Assembly (NCBI GenBank): GCA_024636105.1
Contig: JAGXHO010000041.1
Span: forward strand, 1-32,739
From: Trueperaceae bacterium
GTDB lineage: Bacteria > Deinococcota > Deinococci > Deinococcales > Trueperaceae
Length of the DNA stretch: 32,739 bases
Reading direction: 5' to 3'
Under the pieces are notes generated by a model. The model searched no databases, was not told the DNA's origin, and was given only the letters and a program-made list of their open reading frames with translations. Position numbers and translations under genes: made by a program. This document shows positions 1 through 8,427 of the stretch, piece after piece (the stretch's first letter is position 1; every line of letters starts with the position of its first letter).

Positions 1-221
1 CCCCCTCCGCGCTGGTGCGGGATGGCACGCGCCGGCCGGGCGGGCGGACAAGACAGTGATGGGGCTTCTCGACCAAGCTCCTATGAAGTCACGATCGTCC
101 GTCCGGTCGCATGCGCGATGGTCCTTCGGGACGAGCCGACGAATCGCCTACAGGACAGCCGAAGCGTCAGTCAGACCGTGGGTCAGGCCCCCCCGAAGTA
201 CCACCACGAACATCATCACTG

Positions 222-1691
222 TCAGGCCTCGATGTCGGGCACCAGCGCGAGCAGCGCGTCGACGAAGCGGTCGAAGTCCGCGAACGTCGAGCGGTGGTTG
301 CTGACGGCCACCCGCAGGCAGTAGCGCCCGTCGAGCGTCGTGTAGGTCGGCACCGCGACGCCGCTCTCCTGCACGCGCATGAGCAGCTCGCGGTTGAGCG
401 CGTCGAGGCGCTCTTCGCTCCACCCGTCGGGGTGGGCGCGGAAGCAGACGATGTCGAGGCCAACGGGCGCCATCCGTTCCAGCAACGGCTCGCGTTCGAT
501 CCGCGCGGCGAGGTGGTGGGCCTGGTCGACGTTGCGCTGGATCATCCGCCCGTACGCGTCCACGCCGCGGTCCATCCACGACAACCACACCTTGAGCGCC
601 TTGAAGTCGCGCGAAAGTTCGAGGCCGAAGTCCGTGAACCACTTCGCGCCGCCCGCGAGCCCGCGCGGCGTGGGGGCCAGGTACGCGGGCGACGTCGCGA
701 ACGCGTCGCGCTGCGCGCTCGCGTCGCGCACGAGCACCAAGCCCGCCTCGAAGGGCACGTGCATCCACTTGTGGAGGTCGAGGGCGACCGAGTCGGCGCG
801 CTCGATGCCGCGCACGAGCGGCGCCAACGCCGGCGCGAGGCCGACGAGCGCCCCGATGGCGCCGTCGACGTGGAAGCGCAGGCCCTCCTCGGCGCACAGG
901 TCGGCGAGCGCGTCCAGGTCGTCGACGGCGCCGGTGTTGATCGTGCCGGCGTTGCCCACGACCAGGAACGGCTTGCGCCCGGCGGCGCGGTCCTCGTGGA
1001 TCGCGCGGCGCAGCGCGCCGAGGTCGATGCGGTACGCGCCGTCGGTGGGTATGAGCCGCAGGGCGTGCGAGCCGAGGCCGAGCAACTCCGCCGCGCGCTT
1101 GTGGCACGAGTGGACCTCGACGGACGCGTACGCCACGAGCGGCTCCGGCATGGCCGCGACGCCCTCGGCGCGCACGTCGACGCCGGCGTGGACGTGGCGG
1201 GCGACGGTCCAGCCGACCAGGTTGGCCATCGACGCGCCGCTGACCATCAGGCCGCCGGCGTCGAGCGGGAAACCGAGGAGTTCGGCGCACCAGCGAACCA
1301 CCTGCAACTCCACGTGCATCGCGGCGTGGTTGCCGCCACCCAGGTTGGGGTTGGAGGCCGCCGCCAGGAACGCGCCCAGCGCCCCGACCATGGTGCCGTT
1401 GCCCATGTACCACCCCCAGAAGCGCGGGTGGTCGTTGCCCATCAGGTAGGGCTGAACGTCCGTGCGGTAGCGCGCGTACGCGGCCTCGACTCCGGCTCCC
1501 TCGCGCGGCGCCGGGGTCTCGAAGCTCGGTGCGAGCGTCTTCGGCATCGGCTGCCACACCGGGCGCTCGGGCAGCCGGCTCAGGTCGTCGAAGGCGTCGT
1601 CGACCATCCGGTGCGCCAGCGCTCGCAGCCCCTCGAGGTCGGCGGGATCGAGCGTCTCGTGCACGGCGGCGGGCGCGGTCGGATCGATCAT
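222..1691 (-). CDS. Group II PLP-dependent amino acid decarboxylase (aromatic-L-amino-acid decarboxylase type)
   Basis: A 489-residue protein, normal length for the pyridoxal-phosphate group II decarboxylases that convert amino acids (often Tyr, Trp, Dopa or Glu) to amines. Seen: the PLP lysine in LDLHKWMH (K308), the cofactor aspartate in FHVDGAIG (D276), and the ring-stacking histidine in EVHSCHKRA (H194). The C-terminal small domain is present up to the end. Start: the ATG at 1691 lies 6 nt after a strong AGGAGG; a GTG directly upstream (1694) is possible but too close to the ribosome site. A possible -10 TAAGCT lies on the minus strand at 1778-1773. It diverges from the dipeptidase gene. 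The substrate cannot be told from the sequence, and other family activities are possible. Confidence 0.88.
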   Translation of the reverse strand: MIDPTAPAAVHETLDPADLEGLRALAHRMVDDAFDDLSRLPERPVWQPMPKTLAPSFETPAPREGAGVEAAYARYRTDVQPYLMGNDHPRFWGWYMGNGTMVGALGAFLAAASNPNLGGGNHAAMHVELQVVRWCAELLGFPLDAGGLMVSGASMANLVGWTVARHVHAGVDVRAEGVAAMPEPLVAYASVEVHSCHKRAAELLGLGSHALRLIPTDGAYRIDLGALRRAIHEDRAAGRKPFLVVGNAGTINTGAVDDLDALADLCAEEGLRFHVDGAIGALVGLAPALAPLVRGIERADSVALDLHKWMHVPFEAGLVLVRDASAQRDAFATSPAYLAPTPRGLAGGAKWFTDFGLELSRDFKALKVWLSWMDRGVDAYGRMIQRNVDQAHHLAARIEREPLLERMAPVGLDIVCFRAHPDGWSEERLDALNRELLMRVQESGVAVPTYTTLDGRYCLRVAVSNHRSTFADFDRFVDALLALVPDIEA

Positions 1692-1876
1692 CACGGGCCT
1701 CCTCGAGAACGGACGCGCTCAGGCACGGCCGAACGGCCGGCGCGACGTGCTTGCGCTGCTCGCGTGGCGGCCAGCTTACGCGGTCGGGCGCCGGAACGCC
1801 GCGGTACCGTGGCCGCAGGCCGGGGCCGCGCGCGGTGCGCGGTCCGACGGCGCCCACCCGGGCTGGAGAGGGTCCC

Positions 1877-3250
1877 ATGAGCGACTGGAAGACGTACCTC
1901 GACCAAGAGCAGCCGCGGTTCGTCGAGGAGTTCCTCGACTTCTGCCGCATCCCGAGCATCTCGAGCCTCCCCGAGCACGCCGACGACGTGCGGCGCGCGG
2001 CCGGGTGGGTGGCCGAGCGCGTGGCCGCGGCGGGCATGGAGCACGTGGAGATCTTGGAGACCGGTGGGCACCCGATGGTGTACGCCGATTACCTGCACGC
2101 GCCCGGCAAGCCGACCATCCTGATCTACGGGCACTTCGACACCCAGCCGGTCGATCCGCTCGCGCTCTGGGACGCCGACCCCTTCGACCCGCAGGTCCGC
2201 GACGGACGCGTGTACGCACGTGGGGCCTCCGACGACAAGGGCGGGATGTTCGCACCGATCCTCGCGGTCGAGGCGCTCCTGGGGGCCGAGGGCACGCTGC
2301 CCGTCAACGTCAAGTTCTTCTTCGAGGGGCAAGAGGAGATCGGCAGCCCGACCATGGGGCCGTTCGTGGCGGCGAACGCCGATCGTTTCGCTTGCGACGT
2401 GGTCGTCAGCGCCGATGGTGGGCAGTGGGCCGAGGACCAGCCCTCGCTCACGCTGGCGTTCAAGGGGCTCTGCGCCGTGCAGATCGACGTCAAGGGCGCC
2501 TACCGCGACCTCCACTCCGGGATGTACGGCGGCGCGGTCGCCAACCCGATCCACGCGCTGGCGCAGATCCTCGCCAGCATGCGCGACGCCGACGGGACCA
2601 TCGCGATCGACGGCTTCTTCGACGACGTGCGCGACCTGACCGCCGACGATCGCGCGCGCATCGCCGCCGTCGATTTCGACGAGGCGCGCTACATGCGCGA
2701 CCTGCAGGTCGACGCCCTCTACGGCGAGCCCGGCTACACCACCCTCGAGCGCGCCTGGGCGCGCCCGACCCTCGAGGTGAACGGCATCTGGGGTGGCTTC
2801 CAGGGCGCGGGCGTGAAGACGGTGCTCCCGAACCAGGCGCACGCCAAGATCACGTGCCGCCTGGTGGCGAACCAGACGCCTGCGAAGATCGCCGACGCGA
2901 TCGAGGCGCACGTGCACCGGGTTTCCCCGCCCGGCGTCCGCGCGACGGTGCACAAGCTGCCGCAGTCGGCGATGCCGTACGAGATGCCGTTCGACCACCC
3001 CGGCAACGTCGCCGCGGCGGCGGTGCATCGGAAGCTCTACGGCAAGGAGCCGTACTTCGTCCGCGTCGGCGGGAGCATTCCCGTGGTGGGCATGTTCCTC
3101 GAGGCGCTTGGGTCGCACACCGTCTGTTTCGCCTTCGGCCTCGACGACGAGAACCTGCACGCGCCGAACGAGTTCTATCGCCTGTCCAGCCTGCGGCGCG
3201 GGCAGGAGGCGTACGCGATGCTGCTCCACGAGCTCGCGAACCCGAGCTGA
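1877..3250 (+). CDS. M20-family dipeptidase / metallopeptidase
   Basis: A 457-residue cytosolic zinc peptidase of the M20 (ArgE/DapE/carnosinase-like) family. Visible motifs in order: YGHFDTQP (metal His H86 and Asp D88), GASDDKGG (bridging Asp near 119-120), EGQEEIGSP (catalytic Glu E153 and metal Glu E154), a dimerisation-domain stretch with DLHSGMYGG, and FGLDDENLHAPNE (late metal His). No signal peptide is seen. The ATG at 1877 follows GGAGAGGG by a normal gap; the longer upstream open frame is antisense to the decarboxylase leader and is not used. TACCGT at 1805-1810 could be its -10 box. It probably cleaves dipeptides such as Xaa-Xaa or beta-Ala-Xaa, but the exact substrate is open. Confidence 0.9.
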   Translation: MSDWKTYLDQEQPRFVEEFLDFCRIPSISSLPEHADDVRRAAGWVAERVAAAGMEHVEILETGGHPMVYADYLHAPGKPTILIYGHFDTQPVDPLALWDADPFDPQVRDGRVYARGASDDKGGMFAPILAVEALLGAEGTLPVNVKFFFEGQEEIGSPTMGPFVAANADRFACDVVVSADGGQWAEDQPSLTLAFKGLCAVQIDVKGAYRDLHSGMYGGAVANPIHALAQILASMRDADGTIAIDGFFDDVRDLTADDRARIAAVDFDEARYMRDLQVDALYGEPGYTTLERAWARPTLEVNGIWGGFQGAGVKTVLPNQAHAKITCRLVANQTPAKIADAIEAHVHRVSPPGVRATVHKLPQSAMPYEMPFDHPGNVAAAAVHRKLYGKEPYFVRVGGSIPVVGMFLEALGSHTVCFAFGLDDENLHAPNEFYRLSSLRRGQEAYAMLLHELANPS

Positions 3251-3260
3251 CGCGCCGCGT

Positions 3261-3998
3261 TCAGCGGTACTCGGGGTTGGGGTGGTCGAAGCGGCTCCCG
3301 GCCTCCCAGGCGCCGGGCTGGTTGCCGTGCGCCGGGAAGCCACCGGCGTCCTTGAGCAGGCGCGCCAGGTGCATCAGGTTCCAGGTCATGAAGGTGGTGT
3401 TGCGCTGGGTGAAGTCGTTGTCGAACCCGGCGCGTCGGCCGTCGTCCAACTCGTCCCCGTAGCTGGGACCGGGGCCCGCTTCGCCGATCCAGCCCGCGTC
3501 GGCCTGCGGCGGTAGGGCGTAGCCGATGTGCTGCAGCGCGTACAGGACCCCCATGGCCACGTGCTTGATGCCGTCCTCGTTGCCGGTCACCAGCACCCCG
3601 CCGACCTTGCCGTAGAAGGCGTACTGGCCCCGATCGTTCAGTTCGCCCGAGTGGGCGTAGAGCCGCTCGATCACGCGCGAGCAGGTCGACGAGCGCTCGC
3701 CGAGCCAGATGGGGCTTCCGAGCACGAGGATGTCGGCCGCGCGCACCTTGGCGTAGAGCTGGGGCCAGTCGTCGCGCTCGGCCCCATGTTCGGTCATGTC
3801 GGGGTACACCCCGGGGGCGAGGACCAGGTCCTCGGCACGCACGTGCTCGACGAGCACGCCCTGTTCGGCCATGATCGCCTGCGACACGTCCATCAGCAAC
3901 TGCGTGTGGGACGGCTGTGGTGAGGGCTTGAGGGTGCAGTTGACGAACAGAGCGCTCAGGTCGTCGTAGTTCCGCGGAGGGGTGCTCGCATCGTCCAT
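3261..3998 (-). CDS. Flavodoxin-fold NAD(P)H-dependent FMN reductase-like protein
   Basis: A 245-residue protein of the NADPH-dependent FMN reductase/flavodoxin family. The N-terminal phosphate-binding loop is seen as NCTLKPSPQPSHTQLL, followed by the flavodoxin-type strand ILVLGSPIWLGERSS that packs on the flavin, and GGVLVTGNEDGIKH. The C-terminal extension (about residues 170-245) is rich in polar residues and not assignable. The start is uncertain: ATG at 3998 is chosen, but an in-frame GTG at 4013 would add five residues, and neither has a clear ribosome site. It lies 57 nt downstream of the DUF1801 gene on the same strand, and its stop is 10 nt from the convergent peptidase gene. The physiological electron acceptor is unknown. 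Confidence 0.8.
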   Translation of the reverse strand: MDDASTPPRNYDDLSALFVNCTLKPSPQPSHTQLLMDVSQAIMAEQGVLVEHVRAEDLVLAPGVYPDMTEHGAERDDWPQLYAKVRAADILVLGSPIWLGERSSTCSRVIERLYAHSGELNDRGQYAFYGKVGGVLVTGNEDGIKHVAMGVLYALQHIGYALPPQADAGWIGEAGPGPSYGDELDDGRRAGFDNDFTQRNTTFMTWNLMHLARLLKDAGGFPAHGNQPGAWEAGSRFDHPNPEYR

Positions 3999-4055
3999 GC
4001 GTTCAGTCTGCACCCTGGCGCGCGGCGTCGGCTGGCAACCGCCCGACGGGCTCCG

Positions 4056-4457
4056 TCAACCGCGCGGATGGGCCCACGCCACCTCGATCAGCTGCCGCAA
4101 CACGTTGCGGTCGACGTCGTCGAGCTTGTTCACGTACACGCAACCCACCCCCGTGGTGTGCTTGCCGAGCCGCTCGAGGAGCGCCGTGGACTCGGGTGAA
4201 TCGCGCAGACCGTACAGCGATAGCCGCTGCTTGCCGGCCGCGAACCCGATCGGGCAGAAGTCGCCCGAATGACCGGAGGCGTAGTCGTAGTGGTAGCTCC
4301 CCCAACCGAGGATCTGCCCCCACATGGCGGGTGGCTCGCCGGCGACGTCGCTCATGAGCGCCGTCAGTTCGCGCGCGTCGCGCTGACGAACGGGGTGTTC
4401 GATGGCTTCGAGGTACTCGTTCGGGTCGGCGTCGGTGCGCTGCATCGAAGGGGCCAT
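4056..4457 (-). CDS. DUF1801 domain protein
   Basis: A 133-residue protein matching the DUF1801 (YdhG-like) family, whose biochemical role is not established. The signature region is clear: PPAMWGQILGWGSYHYDYAS, followed by GDFCPIGFAAGKQRLSLY and the conserved GVGCVYVNKLDDVD near the end. No signal peptide or membrane segment. There is no Shine-Dalgarno sequence before ATG 4457; instead TAACCT sits 5 nt upstream, so the message is probably leaderless. A second ATG at 4445 would shorten it by four residues. It probably shares a transcript with the flavodoxin-like gene downstream. Confidence 0.82.
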   Translation of the reverse strand: MAPSMQRTDADPNEYLEAIEHPVRQRDARELTALMSDVAGEPPAMWGQILGWGSYHYDYASGHSGDFCPIGFAAGKQRLSLYGLRDSPESTALLERLGKHTTGVGCVYVNKLDDVDRNVLRQLIEVAWAHPRG

Positions 4458-4462
4458 GGCGG

Positions 4463-4468
4463 AGGTTA
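4463..4468 (-). promoter_or_regulatory. -10 box of a leaderless promoter (DUF1801 gene)
   Basis: On the minus strand TAACCT is followed by CCGCC and then the ATG. A TAnnnT hexamer 5 nt before the start codon, with no ribosome site, matches the leaderless promoter layout described for Deinococcus. No convincing -35 was seen. Confidence 0.4.
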
Positions 4469-4545
4469 GCGCGGGCGCGGCGCGCGCTTCGGTCGGGTGA
4501 GGGTCCGTCGCCCGCGTCCCCGCTTTCGAGCGCGATGATGGCCTC

Positions 4546-5199
4546 GTGACCTACCCCGCGACTCCCGACCCGCGCGCCTTCGACGCCGTCCTGTTCGACG
4601 TGGACGGCACCCTCGTCGACAGCGAGCCGATCTGGTTCGCCGTGCTCCGAGCGGTGGTGCCCGAATTCGGGGGCGCCCTCCCCGAGGACGCCCACGCGGC
4701 GCTGCATGGAACCGACCGCCCCGCCGCCACCCAGATCCTGCGCGAGCGCTTCGGGCTCCAGGGCGACGCCGCGACGTTCTGGGCTCGGGTGGTCGAGCGC
4801 TTGGTCGTCGACCTCGCGGGCGTGCGGCCGATGCCGAACGCGGTCGCTTGGGTCGAGGCGGTGGCCGAGGCCGGACGCGCACGGGCGGTGGTCTCGAACT
4901 CGCCCCGCGCGATGGTCGAGGCCTCGCTCGCCCCCCACGCTTGGGCGCGGCACCTGCACGTGCGCGTCGCGATCGAGGACGTGCCGCGGGGCAAGCCGCA
5001 TCCGGACGGCTACCTGCTCGCCGCCGAGCGCCTGGGCGTTTCGGCGGCGCGCTGTTTGGTCCTCGAGGACAGCCTGGCGGGCGCGCGGGCCGCGGTCGCG
5101 GCCGGCGCCACCTGCCTGTTCGTCACCAATGGGGTGGTCGACCCGGAGTCGGCCCGGGCGATCACCCCGCACGTGGTGCTGGAGCTACCGGCGCCGTAG
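4546..5199 (+). CDS. HAD-superfamily subfamily IA phosphatase (beta-phosphoglucomutase/phosphatase-like)
   Basis: A 217-residue HAD hydrolase. Motif I is FDVDGTLVDSEP with nucleophile D18 and acid/base D20, motif II is VVSNSPRA (Ser), motif III RGKPHPDGY (Lys), and motif IV LEDSLAGARAA (Asp). The helical cap sits between motifs I and II, as in beta-phosphoglucomutase and sugar-phosphate phosphatases. The start is taken as GTG 4546 because it is the only start just before motif I; upstream ATGs at 4535/4538 are out of frame. GATGAT 6 nt before the GTG could be a leaderless-type -10 (weak). It diverges from the DUF1801 gene. The substrate cannot be predicted. Confidence 0.87.
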   Translation: MTYPATPDPRAFDAVLFDVDGTLVDSEPIWFAVLRAVVPEFGGALPEDAHAALHGTDRPAATQILRERFGLQGDAATFWARVVERLVVDLAGVRPMPNAVAWVEAVAEAGRARAVVSNSPRAMVEASLAPHAWARHLHVRVAIEDVPRGKPHPDGYLLAAERLGVSAARCLVLEDSLAGARAAVAAGATCLFVTNGVVDPESARAITPHVVLELPAP

Positions 5200-5213
5200 C
5201 GACGTCCTAGACG

Positions 5214-5516
5214 TCAGAGCAGCTCGGGATGGGTCTCGATCTCGGACTCGGCCACGAGCTCGGTCACCCGCGCATCGACGTGCTCGCTTGCGAGGAGGTC
5301 GGCGATCGGCGCGCGCACCTCGTCGAGCGGCATGGTTCCGTTGGGCCCCGTGACCTGGCCGGGGTTCGCGTCGTACCAGGCCTCGATCGCCGCCTCGTCG
5401 ACCTCCACCTCGGAACGGAGCGCCTCCACGGCCCGCTGCGCGTTCAGCGAACGCCGAACGGCGGTCTCGAACGGCGAAATGGGTCGTGAGCGACGCGAAC
5501 GTGGTCCGGTGGTCGC
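5214..5516 (-). pseudogene. 3' remnant of a SurA-like periplasmic chaperone gene
   Basis: The frame between a TGA at 5519-5517 and the stop at 5214 reads like the last ~100 residues of a SurA N-domain/peptidyl-prolyl isomerase-type protein: ISPFETAVRRSLNAQRAVEA, then a VDEAAIEAWYDANPG helix start, then PLDEVRAPIADLLASE and an ETHPELL end. The signal peptide and N-terminal helices expected upstream are missing, and the next 90 bases do not encode them in any frame. A GTG at 5429 could start a 71-residue peptide, so a small real gene is not excluded. I favour a decaying 5'-truncated gene. It is convergent with the HAD gene, only 14 nt away. Confidence 0.5.
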
Positions 5517-5604
5517 TCATGCGGCGCGCGGAGCGGCGACGGTCCTGCTGCGGCACGGCGACCCTCGGCCAAGGGCAAGCGGCGTGCGCTGTGCTCGAAC
5601 GCCG

Positions 5605-6132
5605 TCAGCGACGCCCTCGCGAGGCCGGCGCCGGATCCTCCTGGGACTCCGTGGCGTCCTCCTCGAGGTCTCCGTCGTCGTCATCGCCGCCGGGCACGTC
5701 CATCGGCGGACCGCCGCGAAGCTCGTTCGCACGCTCGCGGGCCTGCGTGGCTCGCTCGAGGGCCGCTTCGCGGTTCTGCTGCGCCCGGAGCTTGCCCTCG
5801 ACGGCGACCTGGGGCAGTTCTGCGTAGGTGATCGACGGCACGACCGCGGACTCCTCGACGAACACGACCTCGACGTCGTCGACGACGCCGTCCAGCAGGG
5901 TGAAGTGGACGGTGAAGAGCGTCGTGCCGTCGCTCACGCCGTAGACGCCGTCGCTGCACGCGTCGAGCGCTCCGTCGATCAGCGACACGCGCAGCTTGCC
6001 GTCGACGAGCATGGCGACGCCGACGAGCGCACTCGGGTCGTCGCCGCAGACGAGCTGGTAGTCCGCGGGGGGTCCCGCGATGGCCATACCGAGCAGGGTC
6101 GAGCACATCAGGGTGAGCAGCGTGCGCTTCAT
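5605..6132 (-). CDS. Secreted protein with acidic low-complexity tail (two-component target, S0)
   Basis: A 175-residue protein of no family I recognise. It has a typical signal peptide (MKRTLLTL... with AIA/GPP cleavage near residue 19), a compact beta-rich domain (about 20-115) with two cysteines, then a charged helix (about 118-140, rich in Q, R, E, A), and an acidic tail with a run of Asp. The ATG at 6132 has GGAGG 7 nt upstream. Short similarity to the other two secreted proteins of the window can be seen (VG...V.G...V.L.DG), but it is weak. It diverges from the response regulator gene, and its promoter carries the same 11-bp-phased GTCAG repeat as theirs, so it is probably controlled by that regulator. 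Confidence 0.7.
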   Translation of the reverse strand: MKRTLLTLMCSTLLGMAIAGPPADYQLVCGDDPSALVGVAMLVDGKLRVSLIDGALDACSDGVYGVSDGTTLFTVHFTLLDGVVDDVEVVFVEESAVVPSITYAELPQVAVEGKLRAQQNREAALERATQARERANELRGGPPMDVPGGDDDDGDLEEDATESQEDPAPASRGRR

Positions 6133-6438
6133 ACGATCGCCTCCAGGGCGTCGGGCCGGTGCGGGCGCACGGCGTGGGTTGGGTTCCTCGGGCGGTTGCG
6201 CCACTGGCTCGACCCGGTCCAGGCGCCCACGTTCGGGCCGGGTTTCGTCGCCACCGAGGGGACACGTCGGTGTCCGAGGGCAAGGTATCGGCGGTACCTG
6301 ACCCCAACCTGACGGCGGCACCGACGATCGGACGGAGTGACCGATTCTGCTTCCCGGGTCCCTACTTGGGTCGACACTCGAAGGGACGATGGCGGTCCGG
6401 CCGATCGAGGTCGGCCGCGTTGGGCCGAGGAGGTCGAC
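6133..6438. other. Divergent control region between S0 and the first regulator
   Basis: This 306-bp gap has no supported gene. It holds the direct-repeat operator and -10 box of the leftward secreted-protein gene (6282-6314) and the strong ribosome site of the rightward regulator. I see no clear -10 for the regulator on the plus strand; CTACTT near 6361 is only weakly similar. Confidence 0.5.
6282..6314 (-). promoter_or_regulatory. Site A: phased GTCAGGT operator plus -10 box for S0
   Basis: Reading the minus strand: GTCAGGT, 4 nt, GTCAGGT (a perfect 7-bp direct repeat with an 11-bp period), with exactly 10 nt between the second GTCAG and TACCTT (6287-6282). Two heptamers 11 bp apart just upstream of a -10 box is the arrangement bound by OmpR/PhoB-type activators. 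It lies 150 nt before the S0 start codon. The adjacent divergent regulator is the obvious candidate to bind it. Confidence 0.65.
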
Positions 6439-7107
6439 GTGTCGCGTGGGCGCATCCTGATCGTGGAGGACGACGATCGCTTGGCGGCGGCGGTGGCCCG
6501 CGAGCTGGGGCGCGGGTACGAGACCGTGGTCGTCGACACCGGCAAGGAGGCGCTGTTCTTGGCCGAGACCCAGCGCTTCGACCTGGTGCTGCTCGACCTC
6601 AACCTGCCCGACATGGACGGCATCGACGTGGCCGCTCAGTTGGAGAGCAACGCGGCCGACGTGATCATGCTCACCGCGCGCAGCGACGTCGCGAGCCGCG
6701 TGCGCGGGCTCTACGCCGGCGCGGCCGACTACGTGAGCAAGCCCTTCGACATGGAGGAGCTGATGGCGCGGGTGTACGCGCGGATGCGCACGCGGTCGCG
6801 CGCGGGCCAGGTCCGATGGGGCCGACTCGAGATGACGCTGGCCGATCGCAGCTGCTTCGTCGACGGCGAGCGCATGGATCTGTCGGCCCAGGAGTACCAC
6901 CTGCTCGCGCTGTTGCTCGAGCACCCCGACCGCGTGTTCTCCAAGCGCACGCTCGAGGACCGGCTCTACGCCGAGCAACAGCCCGATTCGAACGCGATCG
7001 AGGTGCTCGTGTCGCGCGTCCGCAAGAAGCTCGCCGCCGTCGAACTGGAGTCGATGATCGAGACGATCCGGGGGCTCGGCTACGTCGTCCGCGGCGAGGG
7101 TCCTTGA
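6439..7107 (+). CDS. OmpR-family response regulator, cassette 1
   Basis: 222 residues. Receiver domain (about 1-118): acidic pair in VEDDD, phospho-acceptor D53 in LLDLNLPDMDG, Thr in MLTARSD, and Lys in YVSKPFDMEEL. C-terminal winged helix (about 126-220) with SAQEYHLLALLLEHP and recognition helix SNAIEVLVSRVRKKL, ending IRGLGYVVRGEGP. The GTG at 6439 is chosen because GAGGAGGT lies just before it and the homology starts there; an ATG at 6337 in the same frame would add unrelated residues. The stop overlaps the kinase start as TTGA. It is a close homologue of the regulator at 19491, with almost the same recognition helix. Confidence 0.95.
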   Translation: MSRGRILIVEDDDRLAAAVARELGRGYETVVVDTGKEALFLAETQRFDLVLLDLNLPDMDGIDVAAQLESNAADVIMLTARSDVASRVRGLYAGAADYVSKPFDMEELMARVYARMRTRSRAGQVRWGRLEMTLADRSCFVDGERMDLSAQEYHLLALLLEHPDRVFSKRTLEDRLYAEQQPDSNAIEVLVSRVRKKLAAVELESMIETIRGLGYVVRGEGP

Positions 7108-8393
7108 GGCTCGCGAGGCGCGTCGCGCTCGGCAGCGCGGCGTTGACGCTCGCGGTCGTCGCGGCGTTCGGAACGCTGGCGTACGCCCTGTTCGAACGCC
7201 AGCAGGACGTCTCGATGCGGCGGCTCCTCGACGAGGACCTGGGGCGTTTGGCGGCGCTGCTCGAGCGTCCGGTGCTCGGCGCTTCGTTCGTGGACCCGGC
7301 GGTCCCGGGGTACGGCGTCCAGATCGTCTCGCCTGAAGGCGCGACCGTGCTGTCGTGGGGCACGGACGCTCAGCTCCCCCTCGTCTCGCCGTCAGCGATC
7401 CGGGTGGTCGATGGCCGCCGCGCGATCGTCGGAAGCACCCCATGGCGCGGCGGCGGCGCTACGATTCGCGTCGCGCACGACGTCGAGGACGCTTTGGCGA
7501 CCCGATCCGAGCTGCGGCGCAGCCTGTGGATCGGGGGCGTCGTCGCCGGCGTGATCGCGGTGTGGCTCGCGGGCACGGTGGCCCGGCGGGCGCTGCGGCC
7601 GCTCGAACGGGTGGCCGCCGACGCGCGCCGGATCGACCCCTCCGCACCGGGCGCCATCACCTACGCGGGCGGCGACGACGAGCTGCGCGTGGTGACCGAC
7701 GCGCTGAACGAGACGCTCAGAGCCATCCGCGAGCGCTCGGACCGCGAGCACGCGTTCTTGCTCGAGGTCGCCCACGAGCTCGCGGGGCCCCTGACGCTCG
7801 TGCACTACCACCTGGGGTTCGCGCGCCGGGAGCGGGGCGACGACGAGTCCCTGAGGGCGGCCGCCGAGGCCGCCGAGGAGTTGCTGCGCACCTCGCAAGA
7901 CCTGCTCGTCGTCGCTCGCGGTGAGGACGCGCGACCGCTCGAGATGTCGGTCGTGGCGCTTCGCGACGTGCTTCAGCGCGTCGTGCGTGCGTACCCTGGC
8001 GTCGTGCTGGAGGCCGACCAGCGCGGCGACGTCGTCGCGGACCCGGATCGTCTGGCGCAGGTGTTCCGCAACCTGGTGCGCAACGGCGTACAGGCTGCAG
8101 GCCGCGCGGAAGGGGTGCACGTGACCCTCGCGGCGCGCGACGACGAGCACGTCGTCCGCGTCGCGGACGACGGGCCAGGCCTGGACGATGCGTCGCGGGC
8201 GCGCGTCTTCGAGCGCGGCTACCGACGGGGCGATGGAAGCGGCGTCGGGCTGTCGATCGCCAAGGACCTGGTCGAACGGCATGGGGGCCGGATCGGGGTC
8301 TTGGCCGAACCGGGGCCCGGAGCGGTCTTCGAGGTGCGGTTGCCGTCGCTCGCCGCGCGGTTGGCGTCGCCGGCCGTCGGCGGTCCGTCGTGA
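7104..8393 (+). CDS. Sensor histidine kinase, cassette 1
   Basis: A 429-residue membrane kinase starting at TTG 7104, which overlaps the regulator stop (TTGA), so translation is coupled. Order: membrane segment 1 (about 8-29), extracytoplasmic domain (about 30-138), membrane segment 2 (about 141-160), HAMP-like linker, dimerisation/H-box EVAHELAGPL with H224, a catalytic domain with N-box FRNLVRNGVQAA, G1 DDGPGLDD and G2 GSGVGLSIAK. Oddity: the residue four after the phospho-histidine is Gly, not the Thr/Asn that HisKA kinases use for phosphatase activity. It aligns without gaps to the kinase at 20153 through at least the first 230 residues. The signal sensed is unknown. Confidence 0.93.
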   Translation: MRLARRVALGSAALTLAVVAAFGTLAYALFERQQDVSMRRLLDEDLGRLAALLERPVLGASFVDPAVPGYGVQIVSPEGATVLSWGTDAQLPLVSPSAIRVVDGRRAIVGSTPWRGGGATIRVAHDVEDALATRSELRRSLWIGGVVAGVIAVWLAGTVARRALRPLERVAADARRIDPSAPGAITYAGGDDELRVVTDALNETLRAIRERSDREHAFLLEVAHELAGPLTLVHYHLGFARRERGDDESLRAAAEAAEELLRTSQDLLVVARGEDARPLEMSVVALRDVLQRVVRAYPGVVLEADQRGDVVADPDRLAQVFRNLVRNGVQAAGRAEGVHVTLAARDDEHVVRVADDGPGLDDASRARVFERGYRRGDGSGVGLSIAKDLVERHGGRIGVLAEPGPGAVFEVRLPSLAARLASPAVGGPS

Positions 8394-8427
8394 CACCGCC
8401 TCGCTTCGCGCTGGCGGCGGGCCGGCC

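Noticed and set aside
1..221. Possible gene in the first 221 bases
   Set aside because: Open frames there show no domain, ribosome site or plausible composition; several TCAG words are present but not with the 11-bp period.
111..2037. Very long open frames antisense to the decarboxylase (plus 111-1880, minus 148-2037)
   Set aside because: Arg/Ala/Pro-rich shadow frames produced by high GC; the decarboxylase frame carries all motifs.
3246..3265. Bidirectional hairpin between the convergent peptidase and flavodoxin-like genes
   Set aside because: The stem has a bulge and a loop too small to form, and it overlaps both stop codons.
5201..5215. GACGTC-CTA-GACGTC hairpin after the HAD gene
   Set aside because: Only 6 bp with a 3-nt loop and no T-run; too weak to call a terminator.
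6337..6438. Longer regulator starting at the ATG at 6337
   Set aside because: The extra 34 residues have no similarity to receiver domains, and the GTG at 6439 has a strong GAGGAGGT.
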